Shown: one piece after another, positions 16,508-24,135 of the stretch
How positions within the stretch are numbered: position 1 is the first letter of the stretch
Layout: the number at the start of each line of letters is the position of its first letter
NCBI GenBank assembly: GCA_025361205.1
Contig: JANYAS010000031.1
Coordinates: 1 to 51,331 of the forward strand
Origin: Holophagaceae bacterium
GTDB lineage: Bacteria; Acidobacteriota; Holophagae; Holophagales; Holophagaceae
Reading direction: 5' to 3'
Length of the DNA stretch: 51,331 bases
The notes under the pieces: generated by a model
What the model was told of the DNA's origin: nothing
Database searches by the model: none
The model's input: the letters and a program-made list of their open reading frames with translations, nothing else
Position numbers and translations under genes: made by a program

Positions 16508-17176
16508 CTATATTGGGGGATTGTCCTGGAGATAGGTGTGTTTGGCGCTGCGGCCTTCGAGAATGAACAGAACTTCTTCGGCGATGTTCGTGGCCTGGTC
16601 GGCGATGCGCTCCCAGTTCTTGATGACCAGGATGAGGTGGCTGGCCCGCTCGACACACAGGGGATCCGACATCATCAGGCGGATGAGTTCGCGGTAGATC
16701 TTGCCGTATAGCTCATCCACGGAATCATCGGCCTGGATCACGGTGCGGGCTAGGCCCCCATCGCTGCCAATGAAAGCATCGACGGCCCACCGGACCATCC
16801 CGCGGGTCTCATGCCCCAGGCGCTCCAGACTGCTCTCGGACAGGATCGGGGGATGCACGAAGGGAGCCCGGCGGGCGATGTTGCAGCAGTGGTCCCCGAT
16901 GCGTTCCAGTTCGGGGATGATCTTCAAACTCGAAGCGATGAGGCGCAGATCGCCGGCCGTGGGAGCCTGGAGGGCCAGGAGATCGATGCACTGGTGGTCC
17001 AGCTTCAGTTCCCATTCGTCCATGGTGCGATCCAGGATGTGCACCTGATCGGCCTTGGGCCTGGAGTGCTCGTTCAAGGCCTGGATAGTGAGATCGATCA
17101 TGGCCTCCGCCACTCCGGCCATGGCCAGAATGCCGTCCTTGAGTTCCTTGATCTCGATGTCGAGATGTCGCGGCAT
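16508..17176 (-). CDS. phoU: phosphate transport system regulator PhoU
   Basis: A soluble, two-repeat three-helix-bundle protein of 222 residues. It shows the PhoU pattern twice: LRLIASSLKIIPELERIGDHCCNIA in the first repeat and SHLILVIKNWERIADQATNIAEEV in the second, each with the E-R-I-(G/A)-D metal-binding signature. PhoU represses phosphate-starvation signalling by linking the Pst transporter to PhoR and limits uptake. Its ATG shares one base with the pstB stop codon (TGATG), indicating tight coupling. It is normal in size and arrangement. Confidence 0.95.
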   Translation of the reverse strand: MPRHLDIEIKELKDGILAMAGVAEAMIDLTIQALNEHSRPKADQVHILDRTMDEWELKLDHQCIDLLALQAPTAGDLRLIASSLKIIPELERIGDHCCNIARRAPFVHPPILSESSLERLGHETRGMVRWAVDAFIGSDGGLARTVIQADDSVDELYGKIYRELIRLMMSDPLCVERASHLILVIKNWERIADQATNIAEEVLFILEGRSAKHTYLQDNPPI

Positions 17177-17958
17177 CAGCCAAACCTCCCCGTAATGTAG
17201 TCTTCGGTCATGCGTTCTCTCGGCGTGGTGAAGATCCGCTCAGTCAGGCCCATCTCCACCAGCTTGCCCAGCCAGAAGAAGGCTGTGTACTCGCTCACGC
17301 GGGCGGCCTGCTGCATGTTGTGGGTGACGATGACGATGGTGAGGGTCTTCTTCAACTCCAGGATGAGTTCCTCGATCTTGGAGGTGGCGATGGGATCCAG
17401 GGCTGAGCAGGGTTCGTCCATCAAGAGTACCTCGGGATTTACGGCCAGGGCCCGGGCGATGCAGAGGCGCTGTTGCTGACCACCGCTCATTCCGGTGGCG
17501 CTCTCTTTGAGGCGGTCCTTCACCTCGTCCCAGAGGGCCGCCTTGCGGAGCGCATCCTCCACCAGGAGGTCGAGGGAAGCCCGGTCGTTCACGCCGAAGA
17601 GCCGGGGCCCGAAAGCCACATTCTCGTAGATGGACTTGGGGAAGGGATTCGGCTTCTGGAAAACCATTCCAACCCGGCGGCGGAGGTCCACCACGTCAAT
17701 GCCGCCGCGGTAGATGTCCACGCCATCGATCAGCATGTCGCCGGTTACCTTCACGGCGCTGGAGACCTCGTGGATTCGGTTAAAACATTTAAGGAAGGTG
17801 CTCTTGCCGCAGCCGCTGGGACCGATGATGGCGGTCACGCGCTCGGCGTGGATATCGAGGGTGAGGCCGTCGAGTACCCTCTTCTCTCCATAGCAGAAGG
17901 CCAGGTCCTTCACGGAGAGCTTGATCGGCTTGGTCTCGGGAGTATTTGGGCTCAACAT
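17176..17958 (-). CDS. pstB: phosphate ABC transporter ATP-binding protein
   Basis: The cytoplasmic ATPase of the high-affinity phosphate importer, 260 residues. It has Walker [10 protein letters not shown], the PstB-specific Q-loop [20 protein letters not shown], signature SGGQQQR, Walker [14 protein letters not shown], and the switch His in [15 protein letters not shown]. The gene is coupled on both sides: its start overlaps the pstA stop, and its stop overlaps the phoU start. Confidence 0.97.
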   Translation of the reverse strand: MLSPNTPETKPIKLSVKDLAFCYGEKRVLDGLTLDIHAERVTAIIGPSGCGKSTFLKCFNRIHEVSSAVKVTGDMLIDGVDIYRGGIDVVDLRRRVGMVFQKPNPFPKSIYENVAFGPRLFGVNDRASLDLLVEDALRKAALWDEVKDRLKESATGMSGGQQQRLCIARALAVNPEVLLMDEPCSALDPIATSKIEELILELKKTLTIVIVTHNMQQAARVSEYTAFFWLGKLVEMGLTERIFTTPRERMTEDYITGRFG

Positions 17959-18836
17959 CAGCGGGTCCGTCGTCGGATGGCGCGGTCCAGAAATCGGACC
18001 AGCAGGTTCAGGATAAGCAGGATGAGAATCATCACTGCGGCCGTGCCGGCGGCAATCTCACGGGCGTCGGGAAGGGTGCCATCCGACGTGACGGACCAGA
18101 GATGGACGGACAGGGTTTCTCCGGGGACGGTCAGGCGGAAGTCGGGGAACTGGCCGCTGGTGTTGGTCCCGGCGGTAAAGACCAGGATGGCGCTCTCCCC
18201 GAAGGCGCGCCCCGCCGTGAGCACCAAGCCCGTGAGAATGCCCGTGGCGGCGTAGGGCAGGGCGACCTTGAGGATGGTCTGGAGTTTGGTGGCGCCCAGG
18301 CCGTAACAGGCCTCTTTCAATTCCCTGGGGACCGACTGCAGGCTCACCTCGGTGACGCGGGTGATGACGGGCAAGTTGAGCAGGGCCAGGGTGAGGGCGC
18401 CGGACCGGATGGAGAAGCTCCAGCCCATGGTCTGCACGAAGGCGATCATGCCGAAGAGGGCGAGTACGATGGAGGGCGTGGCCGCGAGGGTCTCGATGCA
18501 GAGGCGGAAGAATTGCAGTGCCCGGCCCTTCCCAGCGTATTCGGCCATGTAGATTCCCGCCCCCAGCCCCACGGGAAGGGACAGGCCGAGGGAAAGAACC
18601 ACGAGGTAGAGGGAGTTGAAGATCTGGGGCTTGATGCCGCCACCCGCATCCAACGTCTCGGGCATCTTGGTGAGGAAGCCGAGGTTCAGCACTGGCCAGC
18701 CCTGTTTCAGGATCGCTCCCACGAAGATCAGGAGGACAGCGATGAAGCCCAGGGCGATGATCCACAGGACGCCACGCATGAGGCGGTCCACATGCTTGGC
18801 CGTGGGAGACGTGCGCAGGGCCGGGAGGGTACGCAT
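17958..18836 (-). CDS. pstA: phosphate ABC transporter permease PstA
   Basis: A membrane permease of 292 residues with six predicted helices, one of two subunits forming the phosphate channel. The PstA hallmark [20 protein letters not shown] and the EAA-type loop [19 protein letters not shown], which docks on PstB, are present. [15 protein letters not shown] follows. The start overlaps the pstC stop by one base (TGATG), as with every junction in the permease/ATPase part of this operon. Confidence 0.95.
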   Translation of the reverse strand: MRTLPALRTSPTAKHVDRLMRGVLWIIALGFIAVLLIFVGAILKQGWPVLNLGFLTKMPETLDAGGGIKPQIFNSLYLVVLSLGLSLPVGLGAGIYMAEYAGKGRALQFFRLCIETLAATPSIVLALFGMIAFVQTMGWSFSIRSGALTLALLNLPVITRVTEVSLQSVPRELKEACYGLGATKLQTILKVALPYAATGILTGLVLTAGRAFGESAILVFTAGTNTSGQFPDFRLTVPGETLSVHLWSVTSDGTLPDAREIAAGTAAVMILILLILNLLVRFLDRAIRRRTR

Positions 18837-19867
18837 CAGGCCTCCTGGCCCCGGCCCAGGCGCCGGGTGGTGAGAATCAGGACCATGGTGAGCAGGTAGA
18901 GCAGCAGGCCCATGGCAAACAGCACGTTATTCCATGGCGAGCCCGCCGCGGTGTTCGGCAACTCCTGGACCAGCTCCGTGGTCAGGGTCGCGGCCGGGGT
19001 GAACAGGGCCCTCAGGAAGGGCGCCCGGTCCGTGGATTCCCGCATGAGGGCGATCCACTGGGGGTTGTTCCCGATGACCATCTGGACTGCCATGGCCTCG
19101 CCGATGGCGCGTCCGAGCCCCAGCACGGTGGCAGTGAGCAGGCGGGGCTTGGCGGCGGGCATCAGCACGTGCCAGATGGCCTGCCAGCGACTGGAGCCAA
19201 GGGCCTGGGACCCCTCGTCGAGGCTCGGAGGCAAGGACTCGAAGGCGTCGGTGGCGAGGCTTACGATGGTCGGGACGATCATCACGGACAGGATCATGGC
19301 CGAAATGGCAAAGCCGGAGGCAGGCGCATTGGTCAACCAGGTTCGGCTGACAAGGGGCAGGATCACGGTGAGGCCGAAAATGCCGTAGACCACGGAGGGG
19401 ATGCCCACCAGGAGATCCATGACCTGGCGCATGAGGGTGCGCATCCAGGGGGGTGCCAGCTTTGCGATGAATACGCCGGTCAGGATGCCGGTGGGTGCTG
19501 CGACGAGGAGAGCCAACCCCGTCACCGCCAGCGAACCGGCCACAAAGGGAAGGATGCCGAAGCGATCCGAAGAGGGGGCCCAGTCCGTGGTGAGGAACAC
19601 CTCGGAAAAGCTCAGGGTGCGCCCGGTGTTCCCGGCCAGGGGGAAGAAGGCCGCCAAGCCCCGTGTGGCGAGGAAGAACAGGATGCCTCCGATGAGGGCG
19701 ACGACCAGCAGGCTGCACGCGAGGAACAGCAGGTGGCTCCAGCGATCCGCGAGACGGTGCAGCCGGCTCTGCCGAAACACGGGCAAAACCGGCTGAATTC
19801 TTTTCGTACCAGACACCGCGTCCAGCGGTTTGGTCGCGGCAAGGGTGCTTTCAGACGAATCGTTCAT
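18836..19867 (-). CDS. pstC: phosphate ABC transporter permease PstC
   Basis: The second channel subunit, 343 residues, with an N-terminal cytoplasmic tail of about 45 residues before the first helix. PstC features include ATRGLAAFFP, the segment LLVGIPSVVYGIFGL, and the EAA loop SLDEGSQALGSSRWQAIWHV followed by GRAIGEAMAVQMVIG. It is separated from pstS by 68 bp holding a strong hairpin, the only real gap within the pst genes. Confidence 0.95.
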   Translation of the reverse strand: MNDSSESTLAATKPLDAVSGTKRIQPVLPVFRQSRLHRLADRWSHLLFLACSLLVVALIGGILFFLATRGLAAFFPLAGNTGRTLSFSEVFLTTDWAPSSDRFGILPFVAGSLAVTGLALLVAAPTGILTGVFIAKLAPPWMRTLMRQVMDLLVGIPSVVYGIFGLTVILPLVSRTWLTNAPASGFAISAMILSVMIVPTIVSLATDAFESLPPSLDEGSQALGSSRWQAIWHVLMPAAKPRLLTATVLGLGRAIGEAMAVQMVIGNNPQWIALMRESTDRAPFLRALFTPAATLTTELVQELPNTAAGSPWNNVLFAMGLLLYLLTMVLILTTRRLGRGQEA

Positions 19868-19885
19868 GGCTCCGGCTTTCCGTAA

Positions 19886-19914
19886 ACCGCCCGGCAGAAC
19901 TGCTGCCGGGCGGT
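19886..19914 (-). terminator. pstS-pstC intergenic hairpin (attenuator or processing site)
   Basis: A perfect 12-bp stem (ACCGCCCGGCAG / CTGCCGGGCGGT) with a 5-base loop sits between pstS and pstC. On the minus strand it is followed by TTTACGG, not a full T tract. Such intercistronic hairpins in binding-protein operons typically protect or terminate the first cistron so that the binding protein is made in excess over the permease. That role here is inferred from position. Confidence 0.7.
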
Positions 19915-19935
19915 CACACAGGGTCGATGCGCGAA

Positions 19936-20784
19936 TCAGAGCTTGGTCTTCAGTATTTTGACGTAATCCACGGGGAGGTAGCCGGCCTTGAGCACCACGT
20001 TCTGCTGGAACGCGGGGGTGAGGATATAGGCCAGGAAAGCCTCTGCCGCCTGTTTCACCTTGGGATCACTCAACTTGGCGGGGTTGGTGTAGGCGTGGCC
20101 GAAGGAGAAGATGGGGTACTTGCCTGACTTCACGGCCTCATTGCTGCACTCGGCGCCGTTGTAGGCGATGCCGGAGACGCGCACCTTGTTCTTTTCGAGA
20201 TGTTCCAATTCGACGAAGGAGACGGCGCCGATGGTGGTAGCCACGGAGTTGACCACGGCTCCCGTGGAATCCTGGATCAACACGTCCTTAGTGAAGTCAT
20301 GGTCGTGCAGGATCTCCTTCTTCTGGACGGCCCGGGTGCCGGAGGACTCGGGGCGGATGACGCGGACGATTTTCTGGTCCTTGCCGCCGACTTCCTTCCA
20401 GTTGGTGATCTTGCCTGTGAAGACCTGCTCGGCCTGCAGGCTGGTGAGGCTCTTCACGCCGACGCCCGGGTGGGCAATGAGGGTGAAGGGCTGCACCACG
20501 ATGTTGTGGTTCTTGACGCCGGCCTTCTCCTGGTCGGGGGTCGCGAAGACATCGGAGATGCCGATATGGCAGCCACCGCTGGTCACCTGATTGAGGCCGG
20601 TCATGGAGCCTCCGCCACTGACGGCGATCTGCACGCCGGGATTGGCCTTCATAAAGTCCTCGGCGGCCTTCTTTACGATCGGCCCGAGAGCTGTGGACCC
20701 CATCACCGTTACGGTCTGAGCCTGGGCCGTGACTGCCAACAGCAGGCCTACCAGTACGGACTGGGCCAAGATTCGGATCCTCAT
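19936..20784 (-). CDS. pstS: phosphate-binding periplasmic protein PstS
   Basis: The periplasmic receptor that delivers phosphate to PstCAB, about 282 residues. A signal peptide (MRIRILAQSVLVGLLLAVTA, cleavage near AQA) precedes TVTVMGSTALGPIVKKAAED. The ligand-contact motifs SGGGSMTGLNQ and RPESSGTRA are present. A TTG further upstream is possible, but the ATG has GAAGGAGG at good spacing. PstS leads the operon; a possible Pho box lies 56-81 bp upstream. The sequence resembles the shorter, cluster-type phosphate-binding proteins rather than E. coli PstS. Confidence 0.93.
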   Translation of the reverse strand: MRIRILAQSVLVGLLLAVTAQAQTVTVMGSTALGPIVKKAAEDFMKANPGVQIAVSGGGSMTGLNQVTSGGCHIGISDVFATPDQEKAGVKNHNIVVQPFTLIAHPGVGVKSLTSLQAEQVFTGKITNWKEVGGKDQKIVRVIRPESSGTRAVQKKEILHDHDFTKDVLIQDSTGAVVNSVATTIGAVSFVELEHLEKNKVRVSGIAYNGAECSNEAVKSGKYPIFSFGHAYTNPAKLSDPKVKQAAEAFLAYILTPAFQQNVVLKAGYLPVDYVKILKTKL

Positions 20785-20839
20785 GGATGCCTCCTTCAAT
20801 CAATATCCGTGATCCTGGGGGATGGGGGTGAAGCCCCTC

Positions 20840-20865
20840 GTTACAGGCTGTGACATCCTTGTAAC
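20840..20865 (-). promoter_or_regulatory. candidate PhoB-binding region upstream of pstS
   Basis: Read on the minus strand, GTTACAAGGATGTCACAGCCTGTAAC contains TGTCAC and TGTAAC as imperfect direct repeats about 10 bp apart, and outer GTTAC/GTAAC as an inverted repeat. Pho boxes are TGTCA-type direct repeats spaced 11 bp. The match is suggestive, and the location before pstS is right. Confidence 0.45.
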
Positions 20866-20914
20866 TTCCCCTTTGAGAGGAACCCGCCTGCATCCACGGG
20901 TCGTAGGAAGCTGC

Positions 20915-20943
20915 TTGCCCCCGGGAGAATAAGGGGGTCTAAT
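20915..20943 (+). promoter_or_regulatory. sigma-70-type promoter for the RNase E/G gene
   Basis: TTGCCC (4 of 6 to the -35 consensus) and TCTAAT (5 of 6 to the -10 consensus) are separated by exactly 17 bp. Transcription would start near 20950. Confidence 0.55.
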
Positions 20944-20949
20944 GCTTGT

Positions 20950-21146
20950 AGATCCTGCGGCTCGAACGAGGCTCAGCCCGTTCCCGAGGATCGCGACCAT
21001 CCCGATTTTTCCTTCGTGTGGCCGAAGTCAGGGCAGGGCCCCCTTCGGTTTCCCGATCCACCCATCCCAAGAAATCCAACCCAGGGCCGCTGAGCCTGCT
21101 GGGCGTCAGCCACAGCCAATGCCCCTGGGCTCCAAGAGGAGCCTCC
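20950..21146 (+). other. long 5' leader of the RNase E/G gene
   Basis: About 197 bases lie between the predicted transcription start and the chosen start codon, with several GC-rich stem possibilities. The frame is open across much of it, but its composition does not look like RNase protein. In E. coli, RNase E controls its own mRNA through the 5' leader; whether that holds here is unknown. Confidence 0.4.
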
Positions 21147-23399
21147 TTGAGCGCTAAGAAGACAATGATGATCAACGCCACGGATCCAGAAGAGATCCGC
21201 GTGGCCACCTTGATTGACGGGGTGCTGTTCGACTACGACGTCGAGTTCCTGCACAACGAGAAGATCAAGGGGAACCTTTACAAGGCCCGGGTCGTGCGAG
21301 TGGATACCAGCCTCCAGGCGGCCTTTGTCCACTTCGGCGGGCAGAAGAACGGCTTCCTGCCCCTGGGCGACCTGCCCCGGGATTTGACTGGCGACGGCCG
21401 TCGGGCCCGGATCCAGGATGTCCTCCAGCGGGACCAGGAGATCCTCGTCCAGGCTGTGCGCGAGGAACTGGGCTCAAAGGGCGCCATGATGACCGGGCAG
21501 GTTAGCCTGGCCGGCCGCTACCTGGTGATCACCCCCGGGAATCCTGTCAACGGCATTAGCCGCAAGATCGAAAGCACCGACGAGCGGCGTCACTTCAAGC
21601 AGCTCATCGACACTCTGGAGATTCCCGAGGACATCGGCGTGATCGTCCGCACCGCCAGCCTGGGTGTTACCAAGGAGGACTTCCAGCGCGACCTGGACTA
21701 CCTCCTGGACAGCTACAAAGAAGTCTTGGGCCGCTACAAACACCGCCAGGGACCCGGCCTGGTCTGGCAAGAGGACGACGTCGTCACCCGCACCCTGCGC
21801 GACACCTTCAGCGCCGACGTGGAGGAGGTGCAGATCGATGATCTGGACACCTTCACGGCCGCCCAGTCCTTCTTCAAGCGGACCATGCCCCAGTTTCTCG
21901 ACGCGCTGAAGCACTACACGGGAAAGAAGCCCTTGTTTTCCCGCTTCCAGCTCGAAGAGCAGATCGACCGCGTCTATGGCCGCAAGGTGCCCTTGCCCAG
22001 TGGTGGCGCCCTGGTGCTGGACCAGACCGAGGCCCTGGTGGCCATTGATGTGAACAGCGGCAAGACCTCCGGCGATGGCGTGGAGGATATGGCCCAGAAG
22101 ACCAACATGGAGGCCGCCGAGGAGGTCGCCCGCCAGCTGCGCCTGCGCGATTTGGCGGGCCTCATCGCCATCGACTTCATCGATATGAAGCGCGAGTCCC
22201 ACATCCGCGCCGTGCAGGACCGCCTGGTGGAGTGCCTCAAGGCCGATAAGGCCCGCATGGAAGTGGGGAAGATCAACCGCTTCGGTGTGCTGGTCATGAC
22301 CCGCCAGCGCATCCGCCCCAGCCTTCAGAACGTCAACCACGAGACCTGTCCCACCTGCACGGGCACCGGCAAGGTGAAGACCATCGAGGCCATGGCCCTC
22401 TCCGTCGTGCGCCGGCTGCACGGCATTCTCGCCAAGGGCGGTATCGGCGAGATCCGGGTGAAGCTGGCCCCGGCCATCGCCGCTGCTGTGCTGAACGAAA
22501 AGCGCCGCGACCTCACCCAGATGGAGGAACAGAGCGACGCGAAAATCCTGATCCTGGCCGACGGGACCATGGGCTATGGAGAGATGGCCGCCGAGATCGA
22601 GCGCGCCGAGGAGCTTCCGGTCGAGAAGGCCGCCCCCAAGCCCCACCGGGAGAAGGGCACGCCGGAGGATGAAACCGTCGTCCTGGGCGGCGACAGCCCC
22701 ATCTCTTTCGAAAAGGCCCTCGGGGACATGCCGAAGGATGCCAAGAAGGAGGCGTTCAAATATGATCGCCGCGATGTTCAACGGGCGGCCCTGGACGAAC
22801 GAGAGCGCCTGCGGGCCCTCTTCGAAAGCGCCAAGCCCGAAGACGAGGAGGCCGAAGAGGGCTCCGAGGGCTCCGAGGAATCCGGTGACGAGTCCAAAGG
22901 CGAGGGTGCCAAGCGCAAGCGCCGCCGCCGCCGCCGCAAGACCGGGACGGAACGGGGGAGCGAAGCCGCGACCCAGACCCTGCCTTCCGAGGATCGAGCC
23001 GAATCCGCACCCCGGATCGAAGCCCAGCCCGAACCCCCGCCCGAACCCCCCAAGGCCACTCCAGGTCTGGTCGCCAGTCTGCTGACCCCCAACCCGCGCC
23101 CCCGGTTCGGCTCCACTGCACCGGCGGTCGTGGTCGAACTGGTCGTGGCGCCCGGGAAGCAGAAACGTACCCCACGCGCCAAAGTGACGTCAGCGCCTGA
23201 ACCCGCCGCCCTCCCAGCCCCCACGCTCGTGGCCGTGCAGGAATCAATGCCGGGAAAGCCCGCGAAGAAGCTGGTCGTCCCGAAGGCCAAGGTCGCCAAG
23301 GTCCCCGTCAAAAAGGCCAAGGCTGAGAAGGTTGCTGGGGAAGCTGCTCCTTCCGCTAAGCCCAAGGTTCCCCGGGCCAAGAAGGCCAAGGCAGAGTAG
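21147..23399 (+). CDS. rng: ribonuclease E/G
   Basis: An endoribonuclease for rRNA/mRNA processing, about 750 residues from a TTG preceded by AGAGGAG; the ATG at 21165 is an alternative start. It has an S1-type domain near the N-terminus (GNLYKARVVRVD...GFLPLGDL) and a catalytic DNase-I-like region with metal ligands near D301 (LVAIDVNSGKTSG) and D343-D346 (GLIAIDFIDMKRESH). The zinc-link is CPTC at 401-404 in HETCPTCTGTGKV. From about residue 500 it becomes a disordered tail: an acidic patch, an Arg cluster (KRKRRRRRRK), Pro-rich segments and a Lys/Ala repeat-like end. The tail resembles an RNA- or partner-binding scaffold as in RNase E, though no specific microdomain is recognisable. Length lies between RNase G and RNase E, so the symbol is approximate. 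Confidence 0.88.
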   Translation: MSAKKTMMINATDPEEIRVATLIDGVLFDYDVEFLHNEKIKGNLYKARVVRVDTSLQAAFVHFGGQKNGFLPLGDLPRDLTGDGRRARIQDVLQRDQEILVQAVREELGSKGAMMTGQVSLAGRYLVITPGNPVNGISRKIESTDERRHFKQLIDTLEIPEDIGVIVRTASLGVTKEDFQRDLDYLLDSYKEVLGRYKHRQGPGLVWQEDDVVTRTLRDTFSADVEEVQIDDLDTFTAAQSFFKRTMPQFLDALKHYTGKKPLFSRFQLEEQIDRVYGRKVPLPSGGALVLDQTEALVAIDVNSGKTSGDGVEDMAQKTNMEAAEEVARQLRLRDLAGLIAIDFIDMKRESHIRAVQDRLVECLKADKARMEVGKINRFGVLVMTRQRIRPSLQNVNHETCPTCTGTGKVKTIEAMALSVVRRLHGILAKGGIGEIRVKLAPAIAAAVLNEKRRDLTQMEEQSDAKILILADGTMGYGEMAAEIERAEELPVEKAAPKPHREKGTPEDETVVLGGDSPISFEKALGDMPKDAKKEAFKYDRRDVQRAALDERERLRALFESAKPEDEEAEEGSEGSEESGDESKGEGAKRKRRRRRRKTGTERGSEAATQTLPSEDRAESAPRIEAQPEPPPEPPKATPGLVASLLTPNPRPRFGSTAPAVVVELVVAPGKQKRTPRAKVTSAPEPAALPAPTLVAVQESMPGKPAKKLVVPKAKVAKVPVKKAKAEKVAGEAAPSAKPKVPRAKKAKAE

Positions 23400-23405
23400 C
23401 CACCC

Positions 23406-24128
23406 GTGTCCCTCTACTGGCTGGCTCCCATCGCGTCCCTGGCCACCCTCCTGGGTGGCTGGGGCGTGGTGCGCTTTCTCCAGGGGCGGGCTCAGTTCAT
23501 GCGCCTGCTCTCCGGCGTGGCGGCGGGCTACCTGTTGTCGCTCACGGTGGTGCGCATCATCCCGGAGTGCCTGGAGGCCAGGGGCGGCGAGATCAATGCC
23601 TGGTGGGTCCTCGCGGGCTACCTGCTGGTGCACGTCATGGAACACGGCATCACCCTGCACTTCCACTACGGCGAGGAGACCCATACAGACGGCTCTCGGC
23701 TCAGTGGAGTGCTCGCCCTGGTGGGCCTTTCCCTGCACAGCCTCATGGATGGTGTAGCCATCGCGGCGGCCCTGTCCACGCACAGCAATCTGGGGCCCCT
23801 TGTGGTGCTGGGCATCCTGCTCCATCGCATCCCTGAGGGTGGAACCATCGCCTCGATTTTCCTGGTGCGTGGCTTCGGGAATCGCGCCGCTCTGCTGGCA
23901 GCGGCGACCCTGGCCTTGGCAGCCCTGCTGGGCTCTGCGGGGCAGTCCCTGTTGAACCTCCCGATCGGGCCGGTCCTGGGTCTGACGGCCGGCCTGACCC
24001 TCTACGTCGCCAGTTCCGATTTGCTGCCCGAGGTTCAGAAGGTATCGGGTCTCCGCAGCACCATCGCGTTGCTGTCCGGCGTGGGCATCTTCCTCCTCAG
24101 CGCGCGGCTGCTGCCGCACCACCACTGA
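23406..24128 (+). CDS. ZIP family metal transporter
   Basis: A membrane protein of 240 residues with about eight helices, moving divalent metal (Zn2+, Fe2+ or similar) into the cytoplasm. The conserved metal-site helices are visible: GLSLHSLMDGVAIAAALS in helix 4 and LGILLHRIPEGGTIASIF in helix 5, with the HxxxDG and HRIPEG motifs of ZIP proteins. A His-rich loop (HGITLHFHYGEETHTDG) precedes them and the protein ends HHH, both plausible metal-handling features. Start is GTG, 6 bp after the RNase stop, suggesting readthrough from that transcript. Substrate cannot be read from sequence. Confidence 0.9.
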   Translation: MSLYWLAPIASLATLLGGWGVVRFLQGRAQFMRLLSGVAAGYLLSLTVVRIIPECLEARGGEINAWWVLAGYLLVHVMEHGITLHFHYGEETHTDGSRLSGVLALVGLSLHSLMDGVAIAAALSTHSNLGPLVVLGILLHRIPEGGTIASIFLVRGFGNRAALLAAATLALAALLGSAGQSLLNLPIGPVLGLTAGLTLYVASSDLLPEVQKVSGLRSTIALLSGVGIFLLSARLLPHHH

Positions 24129-24135
24129 GTCCTGC

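Noticed and set aside
21474..22781. Minus-strand open frame of 435 codons opposite RNase E/G
   Set aside because: Antisense shadow; the plus strand encodes the catalytic core with all metal ligands and the zinc link.
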